DNA from: Blastococcus litoris
Lineage (GTDB): Bacteria; Actinomycetota; Actinomycetes; Mycobacteriales; Geodermatophilaceae
Assembly: GCF_003075095.1 (NCBI RefSeq)
Contig: NZ_QCZF01000007.1
Location: forward strand, 1-64,000
DNA length: 64,000 bases
Direction: 5' to 3'
The notes beneath the pieces were generated by a model. That model did not search any database and was not told where the DNA came from. It worked only from the letters and a program-made list of their open reading frames with translations. Made by a program: the position numbers and the translations under genes. How positions within the stretch are numbered: the first letter of the stretch is position 1; every line of letters begins with the position of its first letter. Below, piece by piece: positions 16,804 to 24,426 of the stretch.

Positions 16804-17060
16804 GTGTCGGCAGGACACGTCGTCGAGGACCTGCCGACCTCCACGGGCCAGCCACCGATGCAGCAGAGCAACGAGGCCGGCGAAGGGCTGTGCAGCGTCC
16901 ACGTGCACATCGAGCCACCTGGCTGGATGCGCCACGACCCGGTCGACGGGAAGCGGTACGGCACAGTCGGTCGACGTCGTGTTCGACAGCGTGTCGTCCG
17001 AACCCGGTCGCGAGCCGAGCCCCGACGCCCACCCGCGTGGACCGGAGACGCCCTGTGCCG
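16804..17060 (+). pseudogene. Possible small frameshifted gene
   Basis: A GTG at 16804 with ribosome site GAGGAG (spacing 8) opens a frame with strong G/C third positions (MQQSNEAGEGLCSVHVHIEP, GWMRHDPVDGKRYG). Near 16966-16972 this signal jumps to the +1 frame, which continues SVDVVFDSVSSEPGREPSPD. This looks like a short gene with a one-base frameshift, or a sequencing error. No homology recognised. Low certainty. Confidence 0.3.
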
Positions 17061-17099
17061 GCCGAACCCCATCGTCTCGACCATCACGGAGGACTTCAC

Positions 17100-17558
17100 G
17101 TGGAAACCATGGAACGCGACCTCGCACTCCGGTCCCGGGGCAGTCGCGATGTGCTCGCGGCACACCTCCGGGCGCGCAAGGCCGGCGATCTCGAACGGGA
17201 TCTCCGGGAGAACTACTCACCCGAGGTCGTGGTCCTGACCGCCCGCGAGGTGTTCAGGGGGCACGACGGGGTCCGCAGGTCCGCGCACCGGTTGTGGGCG
17301 GCGATCGGTTCGGGGGGCTCGTACACCTACAGCCACGTCCTGGCCGACGACCGCATGGGCCTGCTCGAGTGGCGCGGCAGCGACGACCAGGCGCTCGTCC
17401 GGTGCGGCGTGGACTCGTACCTGATCGAGGACGGGTGGATCACCGCGCAGACCATCCACTACCGCGTCGAGGACCTCTCCCTGTCCACGACGGGTTCGAC
17501 CGCGACGAACGACGACGAGCTCCCCTCGCTGACGGACGCCCGGCCCGCCGACCGGTGA
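17100..17558 (+). CDS. SnoaL-like (NTF2 superfamily) protein
   Basis: A 152-residue protein with an NTF2/SnoaL-type cone fold: N-terminal helix VLAAHLRARKAGDLERDL, then YSPEVVVLTAREVFRGHDGVR, and strands MGLLEWRGSD and DSYLIEDGWITAQTIHYRV. Such proteins are small ligand-binding or isomerase-like folds; here the most likely type is a DUF4440/SnoaL stress-associated protein. GTG 17100 has GGAGG at spacing 8. The lipoprotein gene follows after 52 bp and may share its transcript. Confidence 0.8.
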   Translation: METMERDLALRSRGSRDVLAAHLRARKAGDLERDLRENYSPEVVVLTAREVFRGHDGVRRSAHRLWAAIGSGGSYTYSHVLADDRMGLLEWRGSDDQALVRCGVDSYLIEDGWITAQTIHYRVEDLSLSTTGSTATNDDELPSLTDARPADR

Positions 17559-17610
17559 GGCGTCCGGCGGTACGGGAAGGCATCACGACACCGACGACAG
17601 GAGACCGGAC

Positions 17611-18123
17611 ATGCGCGCACACCGATCGGGACGGCTGGCCGGCCCACTGCTCTCCGCGGGCCTGGCGCTGTCCGGCGTGGCGCTCGCGGGCTGCGGGGAC
17701 GACCTGGACGACCAGGCGACCGCGCCGGAGCTCGAGGCCGCAGTGCCCGACATCCGCGGCGAGGACGACGTCACCGACGTCTACACCGGGCTCCTCGACG
17801 AACGCTTCGTCGAGGACCTGCCCGCCTACGAGGACCAGGAGGTCACCGTGCTGGGGGAGGTGGCGGAGGTCCTCTCGCCGCGCGTCTTCAGCCTCACCTC
17901 GATCGACGAGTCGGACGTCGACCAGGTGCTGGTCGTGACCACCGCCGCCGCCGACGCCCGGCCGGAGCCGGGCGCCGAGCTGGTGGTGGCCGCTACGCCG
18001 GAGACCGACCTCGACGCCCAGGCCGTCGTCACGGAGCTGGACCTCGACGTCGACGCGGACGAGCTCGGGGAGTGGGAGGACGAGGCATACCTGGTGGCCA
18101 CGATCGTCGAGCCGGCCATGTGA
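17611..18123 (+). CDS. Small lipoprotein, family member C
   Basis: A 170-residue lipoprotein with signal peptide and lipobox ALAGC at about residue 28. The mature protein is extremely acidic and contains DQEVTVLGEVAEVLSPRVFSL, closely matching the lipoprotein at 11281. A second beta segment (GAELVVAATPETD) follows. ATG 17611 has AGGAGA upstream. It lies downstream of the SnoaL-like gene rather than behind its own upstream element. Function unknown. Confidence 0.83.
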   Translation: MRAHRSGRLAGPLLSAGLALSGVALAGCGDDLDDQATAPELEAAVPDIRGEDDVTDVYTGLLDERFVEDLPAYEDQEVTVLGEVAEVLSPRVFSLTSIDESDVDQVLVVTTAAADARPEPGAELVVAATPETDLDAQAVVTELDLDVDADELGEWEDEAYLVATIVEPAM

Positions 18124-18183
18124 CGTCCGGGAAGGGCCCGCGCCGGCGCCCCGGGTCCCGGCGTACGGGCGCCGCGGCGACGA

Positions 18184-19128
18184 TCAGGGGTGCGCGTCCT
18201 CCGAACCGTGCTCGGCGGAGGTATGACGTGGCCTCGGGTGGAGGGTCGCGTTGAGCTCTCCGCCCAGCATGAGCGCGAGACTGAGCAGGTACGCCCACGT
18301 CATGACGATCACGCCGCCGCCGAATGCGCCCGTCACGGGATTCCCCGCCGCCGCGATCCGCAGGTAGAAGTGGAAGCCGGTCGTGGCCAGCAGCCACAGC
18401 ACCGTGGTGAGGACGGCGCCCGGGAGCGTCTCCCGCCAGGGGGTGCGCCCGTTCGGGGCGAAGTGGAACAAGGCGGCCGCCCAGACGACCAGACCAGCGA
18501 CGAGCACCGGGTAGCGCAGGACGTCCCACGTGAACGCGAAGGCGCCGCCGAGACCGACGACGTCCGCCAGGGCCCGTCCCCGGCCGAGGAACGGCCCGAC
18601 GACGAGGACGGTGAGCGACAGGGCGGCGACCACCGTCGTGCAGGCGCCCATGCCCAGGCCGAGTAGCCGGCGCCGGATCCAACTGCGCCGCTCGACGGTG
18701 TCGTAGGCGATGTTCAGCGCGTTGATGACCACGGCGAAGGCCCCGGAGAGACTGACCAGCGCGCCTGCGACGGCGACGGTGAACAGCTCACCGCGTGCCT
18801 GGTCGAACAAGCCCTCGACCGACTCCACGACGCCCGACGCCGCATCGGTGAAGACGACGTCGAGACTCGAGACCACGTTCTCCTGCACCCGCTGGGCGAC
18901 GTCGGCGCCGACCAGGACATCGAGCAGGCTGAGGATGCTGACCGCCACCAGCAGCGCCGGGAAGAGCGCGAGGATCGCGAAGAAGGCCGCTTCTGCGGCG
19001 AGGCCGAGCAGCCGGTCCCGGTTGATCTCCGCGGCGTAGGCCTCGAGGAACCGCCAGCACGCGCGGGCCGTCGTCCGCCAGCCGTCCGGCTCCTGGCCCC
19101 TCCTCACCAGGCGCCGGGTACCCGGCAC
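18184..19128 (-). CDS. YihY/BrkB family membrane protein
   Basis: A 314-residue inner-membrane protein of the YihY (BrkB, former RNase BN) family. The family opening RLLGLAAEAAFFAILALFPALL is present, followed by about six hydrophobic segments and the late block GGVIVMTWAYLLSLALMLGGELNA. No ATG lies nearby; GTG 19128 or GTG 19107 are the candidates, so the first residues are uncertain. Family roles are poorly defined (transport or envelope maintenance). It is divergent from the lipoprotein at 19336. Confidence 0.88.
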   Translation of the reverse strand: MPGTRRLVRRGQEPDGWRTTARACWRFLEAYAAEINRDRLLGLAAEAAFFAILALFPALLVAVSILSLLDVLVGADVAQRVQENVVSSLDVVFTDAASGVVESVEGLFDQARGELFTVAVAGALVSLSGAFAVVINALNIAYDTVERRSWIRRRLLGLGMGACTTVVAALSLTVLVVGPFLGRGRALADVVGLGGAFAFTWDVLRYPVLVAGLVVWAAALFHFAPNGRTPWRETLPGAVLTTVLWLLATTGFHFYLRIAAAGNPVTGAFGGGVIVMTWAYLLSLALMLGGELNATLHPRPRHTSAEHGSEDAHP

Positions 19129-19213
19129 CCGGTCGGCGAAGACGGGACTGCCGTTGCAGTTGCGTGACGTCCGGGGCAGCCGAGGGCCTCCGGGGGCCCG
19201 TGTTGCGCGGATC

Positions 19214-19230
19214 TTGCGGCTTGCCGTCAG
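19214..19230 (+). promoter_or_regulatory. Recurrent upstream element, copy 4 (degraded)
   Basis: TTGCGG-CTT followed by GCCGTCAG instead of CGTGTCAG, 122 bp before the lipoprotein start at 19336. Preceding GTGTTGCGCGG matches the flank of copy 1. Similarity to copy 2 continues downstream, through a CCCGGGCA block to TCCGACA. Confidence 0.45.
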
Positions 19231-19335
19231 CCGGGTGACCTCCCGACTGCCCTGCGACGACCCGGGCACGGCCAGGACGGTCCGACATCCCGGAGGCCGG
19301 TCCACCGGCCGGCCCGTACCGCAGAGGAGCACGAC

Positions 19336-19899
19336 ATGGCTCACCAGAACCCGTCGACGTCGCAGAGGATGGCGCGGACCGGACGGGCGACAGCACTGGT
19401 CGCCGCCGCCGCGTCGGGTCTGATCGGGCTGAGCGCCTGCGGCTCCGACGACGACGGTGTGGACGCCGTCTCGACCGATCAGATCCAGGAGATCGAGGAC
19501 GACCTGACGGCCCTGGAGGACCGCGTCGGCGTGCTCGAGGGGCAGTCCGGCGCCTCCGTGGAGGAGCTGATGGCGGACCCCCAGGCATACCTCGGACAGG
19601 AGGTGACGGTGACCGACGAGGTGTCCCGTCTCTGGACCACGGCCGATACGGGCGCCGCGTTCCAGATCGGGGGGAACCTGGCCGTGCTGTCCGACACGGA
19701 GCGGACTGCCGTGGACGCCAACGACGACGTGCGGGTGACCGGCACCGTGACCTACGTGCGTGCCGACACCTTCGAGGAGGACTTCGGCATCACCGCCGAC
19801 CAGCTGCTGGCCGACCCCGACGGCTTCCTGACCGACGTCGAGGGGAGTCTGGCGCTGGCCGCCGATCGCATCGAGGTCCTCGAGCCGTCGGACGAGTGA
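19336..19899 (+). CDS. Small lipoprotein, family member D
   Basis: A 187-residue lipoprotein, the close paralog of the one at 8990. Signal peptide with lipobox GLSAC at about 37, then coiled coil QEIEDDLTALEDRVGVLEG, then the beta domain GQEVTVTDEVSRLW ... DDVRVTGTVTYVRADTF and a conserved end GITADQLLADPDGF plus LAADRIEVLE. The whole order and even the upstream DNA resemble 8990, so the pair arose by duplication including regulatory sequence. ATG 19336 follows AGAGGAG. Confidence 0.86.
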   Translation: MAHQNPSTSQRMARTGRATALVAAAASGLIGLSACGSDDDGVDAVSTDQIQEIEDDLTALEDRVGVLEGQSGASVEELMADPQAYLGQEVTVTDEVSRLWTTADTGAAFQIGGNLAVLSDTERTAVDANDDVRVTGTVTYVRADTFEEDFGITADQLLADPDGFLTDVEGSLALAADRIEVLEPSDE

Positions 19900-20199
19900 G
19901 ACGGTCGGCCGTCGTCGGCCCCGGAGCACCCGGTCGCCAGGGATGCCGTGGGTACCCGGACGGCTGCACCCCTCTGACCGCGGGTTCCACCGCCCGACGC
20001 GTCCTGTGCGCACACGTGGCCACCGCCCTCGTCCGAGGGCCGGTCTTCCGACGGCCTCGTGCCGGTGTCGGACCGTGGCGTCGCATGTCATTTCCATGAC
20101 GGACCGCCGGCCGGTCGTTTCCGGCCCGGGGCGCCGGGCAGCGGACGTGCGGCTCGGCAGTCGAGCGAGGGAGGGCGACGTGACCAGGAAGCAGCGCCG
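19900..20199. other. Intergenic region, 300 bp
   Basis: No supported gene. A weak relative of the upstream element (TGTCGG-AC-CGTGGC) occurs at 20066-20079, about 130 bp before the CBS protein start. A frame from ATG 20097 has coding-like composition up to about 20230, which could mean the CBS gene once began there and was frameshifted. Confidence 0.35.
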
Positions 20200-20874
20200 A
20201 TGCCCTGTGCTCTCCGCCGCAGGCGGCCGCCGGTGCATCGCGGCGGGGTCGACGAGCGCGTCGTGGAGCAGGCGGCGGACGCGGTGGCGTCGTCCCTCGA
20301 CCGGTCGCCCGTGAGACACGACGAGGGCCGCGGGCCACGATCATCCGGCGATGCCGGGCGCGTCGGCACGGTCGTCGACGGACCGCGCCTGCTCGGCGCC
20401 ACCGCCGCCGACGTGATGATCCGCGCGCCGAAGGTCCTGCCGGGCGATGCCCGGGTCGCCGACGTCCGTCACCAGTTCGCGGACGACCACGTCCTGATGG
20501 TCCTGCTCGGGGCAGAGGGCCGCCTCCTCGGCACGCTGGTGCGCGAGGACGTGCCTGGGGCGGCATCACCGGCGGCGCCGGCTCTGCCGCTGGCCACGCT
20601 GACCGGCCGGACCGTGGGCATCGCCGAGCCCGCCGTCGCCGTGTACCGCGGGCTCCGGGAGCGTGACCAGCGGCGCCTCGCGGTCGTCGACAGCTCGGGG
20701 GTCCTGCTGGGGTTGGTGTGCCTGAACCGCCGTCGAACCGGCTTCTGCAGCGACGCCGGCGTCGCTGCGCGATCCCACGGGCCGCTGTCCGGTGGCCCGC
20801 ACCGAGCCGTGGCCCGTGGGCACGGCGACGTGGTGGGGCGGGTGGGGCTCGAACCCACGACCCAGGGATTATGA
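20200..20874 (+). CDS. CBS-domain protein
   Basis: A 224-residue protein whose middle holds a CBS pair: ATAADVMIRAPKVLPGDARV ... VLMVLLGAEGRLLGTLVRED, then TVGIAEPAVAVYRGLRERDQ ... RRLAVVDSSGVLLGLVCL. CBS pairs bind adenine nucleotides and regulate partner activity. ATG 20200 (GGAAG upstream) is preferred; GTG 20233 or 20311 are possible. The last dozen codons are antisense to the tRNA-Met-derived attachment repeat, where the stop codon lies, so the tail is unlikely to matter. It is the last chromosomal gene before the integrated element. Confidence 0.75.
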   Translation: MPCALRRRRPPVHRGGVDERVVEQAADAVASSLDRSPVRHDEGRGPRSSGDAGRVGTVVDGPRLLGATAADVMIRAPKVLPGDARVADVRHQFADDHVLMVLLGAEGRLLGTLVREDVPGAASPAAPALPLATLTGRTVGIAEPAVAVYRGLRERDQRRLAVVDSSGVLLGLVCLNRRRTGFCSDAGVAARSHGPLSGGPHRAVARGHGDVVGRVGLEPTTQGL

Positions 20875-20875
20875 G
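20832..20875. repeat. attL, 44-bp direct repeat (tRNA-Met 3' fragment)
   Basis: Identical over 44 bp to the 3' part of the tRNA-Met gene (TPsiC arm through the anticodon loop). The bases differ on both sides (T before and G after here, C before and T after in the right copy). It has no D arm or 5' acceptor strand and is not a functional tRNA. Confidence 0.93.
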
Positions 20876-21211
20876 GTATCTCAGGGCCCTTCGCCGACCT
20901 GCATGATCATCGGTGATTTGCGTTCTGAGCTGCGGTTTCATGGTTGGCGGCCGATGGCCGTCGATGGTCCGAAACGGCCCTTTTGTGGGCACCGTGTGGG
21001 CACGGTGTGGGCACGGCGGGTACGCATACCAGGCAGAGGTACCCGGCTCACGCATCCCGGCTGGAGCGGTCGGGTCGCTCCGGCGGTGTGCTGCCTGCGG
21101 GGCTTGGCGCCCGTCGGGGATACGCCTACACTGAGCCTTGCCTGTCGCGCTGAGCTTCAGGAAGTGAGCCCGGCTCCTCTCCGGACGGTGAGCGGCCGGG
21201 CTTCGCGCTGT
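20876..21211. other. Left end of the element, noncoding, 336 bp
   Basis: It holds the arm-type repeats and, at 21167-21202, a hairpin (AGCCCGG/CCGGGCT with an inner CTC/GAG) that probably terminates the leftward DUF3800-like gene. No gene supported. Confidence 0.5.
20984..21014. repeat. Left arm-type integrase sites
   Basis: Three tandem copies of TGTGGGCAC at 20984, 20995 and 21006, with an exact 11-bp period (one helical turn). The same 9-mer is repeated beside the right end of the element, as expected for arm-type binding sites of a tyrosine integrase. Confidence 0.7.
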
Positions 21212-21745
21212 CTACAGCGCCGACACGTCCTCGGCGGCGGTGATGTCCGCGATGCGCGCTCGCCAGGCACCTCCGGCGGAATGGCTCCAGGCCAAGGCGT
21301 CGGCGACCCACAGAAGCGGGTCGCCGTGCGGCGGCAGGTGCACGTAGCGAAACGGTTGGGGTCGGGCGAGGCGGCGGAGTTCCTCGACGAGCACCTGACG
21401 GTCGCGCTGATCGCGCCCTTGGCGCGACTCGATGATCAGTCGCTGCACCCCGCGGTCGAGAAGCGGGTCGACCATGCGACGGAAGCTTTCGGCGCGGACG
21501 TCGGTATCGCGGCCCTTGCCGTAGAAGGCCAGCGCCGACAGTTGGCTGCTGCCTACAACTGCGTCGAGAATCTGCCGGCGGCGGCTGTCGCGCTCGGTCA
21601 CAAAGTGCCACCGCCGCTGCCCGGGCATGCAGAACGACCGAACGAGCCGGCGTAGCGCGTCTACGTCTCCGTCCGCGACGACCGCGACGCACACGTGGTA
21701 GTTGGACCCACGGGCCGACTCATCGACGAATGCCTGGGCGGTCAA
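21212..21745 (-). CDS. DUF3800-like protein
   Basis: A 177-residue protein starting MTAQAFVDESARGSNYHVCVAVV. The acidic F/Y-V/I-D-E-S start followed by a strand is typical of DUF3800 proteins, which have an RNase H-like fold and are common on mobile elements and near defence genes. Later acidic and His positions (RLIIESRQGRDQRD, WVADALAWS) fit that fold. ATG 21745 overlaps the stop of a doubtful upstream frame. Nuclease activity is unproven. Confidence 0.7.
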   Translation of the reverse strand: MTAQAFVDESARGSNYHVCVAVVADGDVDALRRLVRSFCMPGQRRWHFVTERDSRRRQILDAVVGSSQLSALAFYGKGRDTDVRAESFRRMVDPLLDRGVQRLIIESRQGRDQRDRQVLVEELRRLARPQPFRYVHLPPHGDPLLWVADALAWSHSAGGAWRARIADITAAEDVSAL

Positions 21746-22110
21746 CCGGCTGCCAGGCGGGCCCGCTCGACTTCACCTCTGTGATGCCAGGCGCCAGGCT
21801 GGATCGGCTCCCTCAGCTGCTGCACGAGCAGCATTCTGGACGACCGGCGAAAGACCGGGGCCCGGGCATGCGCGAGGAATCCGGCTCCCACGTCGGCAGC
21901 ACGCCCGCGGTATCGGCGACGCGCGTCCCACCCGATCAGCGTGCCAGCTGCCTCGGTCGCGGGAAGGGCGCTTCGCGTCCCTTCGGGATCGGCCTGCGGC
22001 CGACCCTTCCCTCGACCCGCGGCAGCCGGACCGGGCGGGTTGTGGGAAGCGCAGGGGAGTGTGGACGGCGGGCGTCGGTCAGTGGGTGGTCCCGTGGGCC
22101 GGAAGCTCAC
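21742..22110 (-). CDS. Doubtful hypothetical protein
   Basis: A 122-residue Arg/Ala/Pro-rich frame from GTG 22110 whose stop overlaps the DUF3800-like start in an ATGA, which argues for a real gene. Against it are its composition, lack of a good ribosome site and lack of any recognisable domain. The C-terminal half (FLAHARAPVFRRSSRMLLVQQLREPI) looks more protein-like than the N-terminal half, so a decayed gene is also possible. Confidence 0.28.
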   Translation of the reverse strand: MSFRPTGPPTDRRPPSTLPCASHNPPGPAAAGRGKGRPQADPEGTRSALPATEAAGTLIGWDARRRYRGRAADVGAGFLAHARAPVFRRSSRMLLVQQLREPIQPGAWHHRGEVERARLAAG

Positions 22111-22200
22111 TCCAAGGGGACCGTCGTCCCGACGGGTGATCGTCGTCCTGGACAGAAGGGCCCCAGACTGATGAGCTGTCGCGTACGGCCAGCTGGCCGA

Positions 22201-22620
22201 TCAGGTTAGCGCCGCTGCCGGTAGTGCCTCAAGGTGGCGCCGGAGCCACCAATACCACCCGTCAGACAGCCGCACGCAGTAGTCCGGTGCACCGCCGGCC
22301 TGGATGCGTAGGCCATCAGGATCGTCGTCCATGACGTAGAGCTGAACGTCTTCTGGAAGCGAGGCCCGGTGTGCCAGCTCGCATCGCAGCCACTTCCACA
22401 TCAGCTGTTCAAGGCTGACCAGCTGGCCTCGGTGCTCGATCGCGATGGACCAACTGTGCCGGTCGGCGATGAAGGTGCGGAAGGCGTCGCCGTCCTTCAT
22501 GTCGGGACGCTCGTTGCGAGCTGCGGCGGTCACGGCGATTAGGAGGTTAAGCAGTGCACCCTCGCGGCGACCGCGCGTCCAAAGCACATCCGCGTCCTCA
22601 AGTCGGTCCGCAATGCTCAT
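22201..22620 (-). CDS. Hypothetical protein
   Basis: A 139-residue helical protein beginning MSIADRLEDADVLWTRGRRE. The ATG at 22620 has AAGGA at proper spacing; the longer frame to 22671 is less likely. The pattern of a helical first half (GALLNLLIAVTAAARNE) and the phrase LMWKWLRCELAHRASLPEDV, then LSDGWYWWLRRHLEA, suggests a HEPN-like or DUF-type helical bundle, but no R-x4-6-H signature is certain. Unknown function; element cargo. Confidence 0.65.
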   Translation of the reverse strand: MSIADRLEDADVLWTRGRREGALLNLLIAVTAAARNERPDMKDGDAFRTFIADRHSWSIAIEHRGQLVSLEQLMWKWLRCELAHRASLPEDVQLYVMDDDPDGLRIQAGGAPDYCVRLSDGWYWWLRRHLEALPAAALT

Positions 22621-22715
22621 GGTCGTCCTTCTGTCGTTGACCTCCGCGGCCGCCTGACGCTGCCTGGCCATGATGCCCGTGCGCGGATCGGCCAGCGGGA
22701 GCCGACCACTAGCGT

Positions 22716-23315
22716 GTGACCGTGTCCGGCTTCGAGTTGCTCGCGGCCCTCGTCGGCTCTTTAGCGTGGCCTGTCGTTGTTCTCGTTGTGGCGGTGCTCT
22801 TTCGACGCCAGCTCGCCGCTCTGCTTACCCGGCCCTTCACGAGCCTCAAAGCCGGACCGGTGGAGCTGGTGTGGGACCGCGAGATCGCCGAGGTCGAAGC
22901 GGAACTCGGCGAGCCTGGCCTGCCGGAAATTCCACGACTCGACGGTGCTCGGCCGAGCGAGCAGCTGGCCGAGGTTGCCCGTATCGCGCCGGCCGCGGCC
23001 GTAGTGCAGGCATTCGCCCGCGTGGAGGCGCAGTTGCGGCAGCTGCTCCTCGACGCCGATCTTGACCCCGGCCGAGGTAGCGCGATGCAGCTTGCCCGCC
23101 GCGCGCAGGAGGCAGGCCTGGTACAGCCGGAGACGGTCAGGGCTATCGAGGGCATCGCGGTGCTGCGCAACCTCGCGGCACACGGGCACGAGGCCGAACT
23201 GGACGAGCCCCGGGCCCTGGACTACCTCGCGTTGACCGACGCCGTGATCTACGCCTTGACGCAAGAGGGCCGCAAGAGACCCGGTGGTGATGCCGGACCC
23301 GCCGCTTCCCGGTAG
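22716..23315 (+). CDS. Membrane-anchored DUF4145-like protein
   Basis: A 199-residue protein with one N-terminal transmembrane helix (LLAALVGSLAWPVVVLVVAVLF) and a cytoplasmic helical domain. The domain order AAAVVQAFARVEAQLRQLL ... GLVQPETVRAIEGIAVLRNLAAHG matches DUF4145-type (HEPN-related) folds, where the last His is characteristic. Such domains are frequent in defence and restriction loci, but no partner is evident. GTG 22716 or GTG 22722 could be the start. Confidence 0.7.
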   Translation: MTVSGFELLAALVGSLAWPVVVLVVAVLFRRQLAALLTRPFTSLKAGPVELVWDREIAEVEAELGEPGLPEIPRLDGARPSEQLAEVARIAPAAAVVQAFARVEAQLRQLLLDADLDPGRGSAMQLARRAQEAGLVQPETVRAIEGIAVLRNLAAHGHEAELDEPRALDYLALTDAVIYALTQEGRKRPGGDAGPAASR

Positions 23316-23428
23316 TCGAGGAGGCGGCCTTGGCCGGCGACGCGTCACGCGACGGCGTCTCACTACCAAGATCACTCCCGGTCGAGTCAGACTAGGGAGG
23401 TGATCAAGGGGGAGCAGGGAAGCCGACT

Positions 23429-24326
23429 GTGAAGGCTTCGGACCTCGAGCGGGAACAGGTCCTCGACTACTTCGCGGCTCAGATGGCCGACGACCCGGTG
23501 GTGCACCTGGAGAAGGTCGCGGTCGAGCGGGTTGGCTCGGTGCTGCACGACATCTGGGACGTGCACTGCAAGGGCAGCCACTGGTGGGCAATCAGCAACT
23601 CGCTGAACTACTACTCGCAGGACGACTTCAAAAGCCGGGACGTCGCGCTGACCTTCCACGTCGGGCTCATGGTGCGCATCGCCCGCCAGCCGCGAGGAGG
23701 TCCCAATCACCGAGGAGGCCGCGGGACTGCTTCCGCGAGCCTGGCGCCTGTGGGAACAGGCAATCGAGTCCCTCGACAGCGGCCGCGAAGCCGAGGACTT
23801 TCAAGCCCTCGGGGTGCGACTACGCGAGGCGATGGTCACCTACGCCGACGAGGTTGCCGATGACGCACTGGTGCCAGAAGGCGACGTCGGCCCCAAGGCA
23901 GCTGACGTGGTGGGCTGGACCAACCTGCTGGTCGCGCACCTGGCCGAGGGACCTTCCAGCAAGCAACTGCGGTCCTATGCCATCAAGCTGACGCGCGAGA
24001 CGTGGGACTACGTCAACTGGCTGACGCACGCGAAGAACGCGATCGCCTACGACGCGCACATCGGTGTCGCGGCCGTGAGCCACTTCCTGTCGATGATGAC
24101 CGCGGTATGTCTGCGCGCTGGGACCGGCGCGAGGAACAGGTGCGAGAGCTGCGGCTCCTACCGGATGGTGACCGGTTCCTGCATGCGCTGCGGCTGGCAG
24201 GATCTGAACTACGTAGCGCCGGATTCCCGGCAGCTGACTGAGATGGAGCTTGCCGTACGACTGGCGAAGCCTTGCGTGCCCAGTTCGGACATCTCCACGT
24301 TCATGTCACCGGACGACTACCGCTAG
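23429..24326 (+). pseudogene. Frameshifted zinc-ribbon protein of the element
   Basis: GTG 23429 opens a good frame (MKASDLEREQVLDYFAAQMA ... DVALTFHVGLMVRIA). At the run GCCCGCC, 23681-23687, coding character moves by one base into the frame that continues ASREEVPITEEAAGLLPRAW and ends at 24326. Together they give about 298 residues, ending in a zinc ribbon (CESCGSYRMVTGSCMRCGW). The second frame has no ATG/GTG/TTG near its beginning, so a one-base insertion or sequence error is likelier than two genes. The unshifted first frame stops at 23863. Function unknown. Confidence 0.65.
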
Positions 24327-24426
24327 ACCATCCCTCAGCGGGAACGGTCAGGGTCGATTGCGTGTCCCCGCCCCGGCAGACACGGGTGAAGCCGCCTCCC
24401 GCAGCTGGGGGGTGAGGACACAGGGT

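Noticed and set aside
20832-20875. A second tRNA gene at the left end of the element
   Set aside because: Only the 3' part is present; there is no D arm or 5' acceptor strand.
21702-22209. Plus-strand frames in the ambiguous region of the element
   Set aside because: No ribosome sites and no coding third-position pattern.
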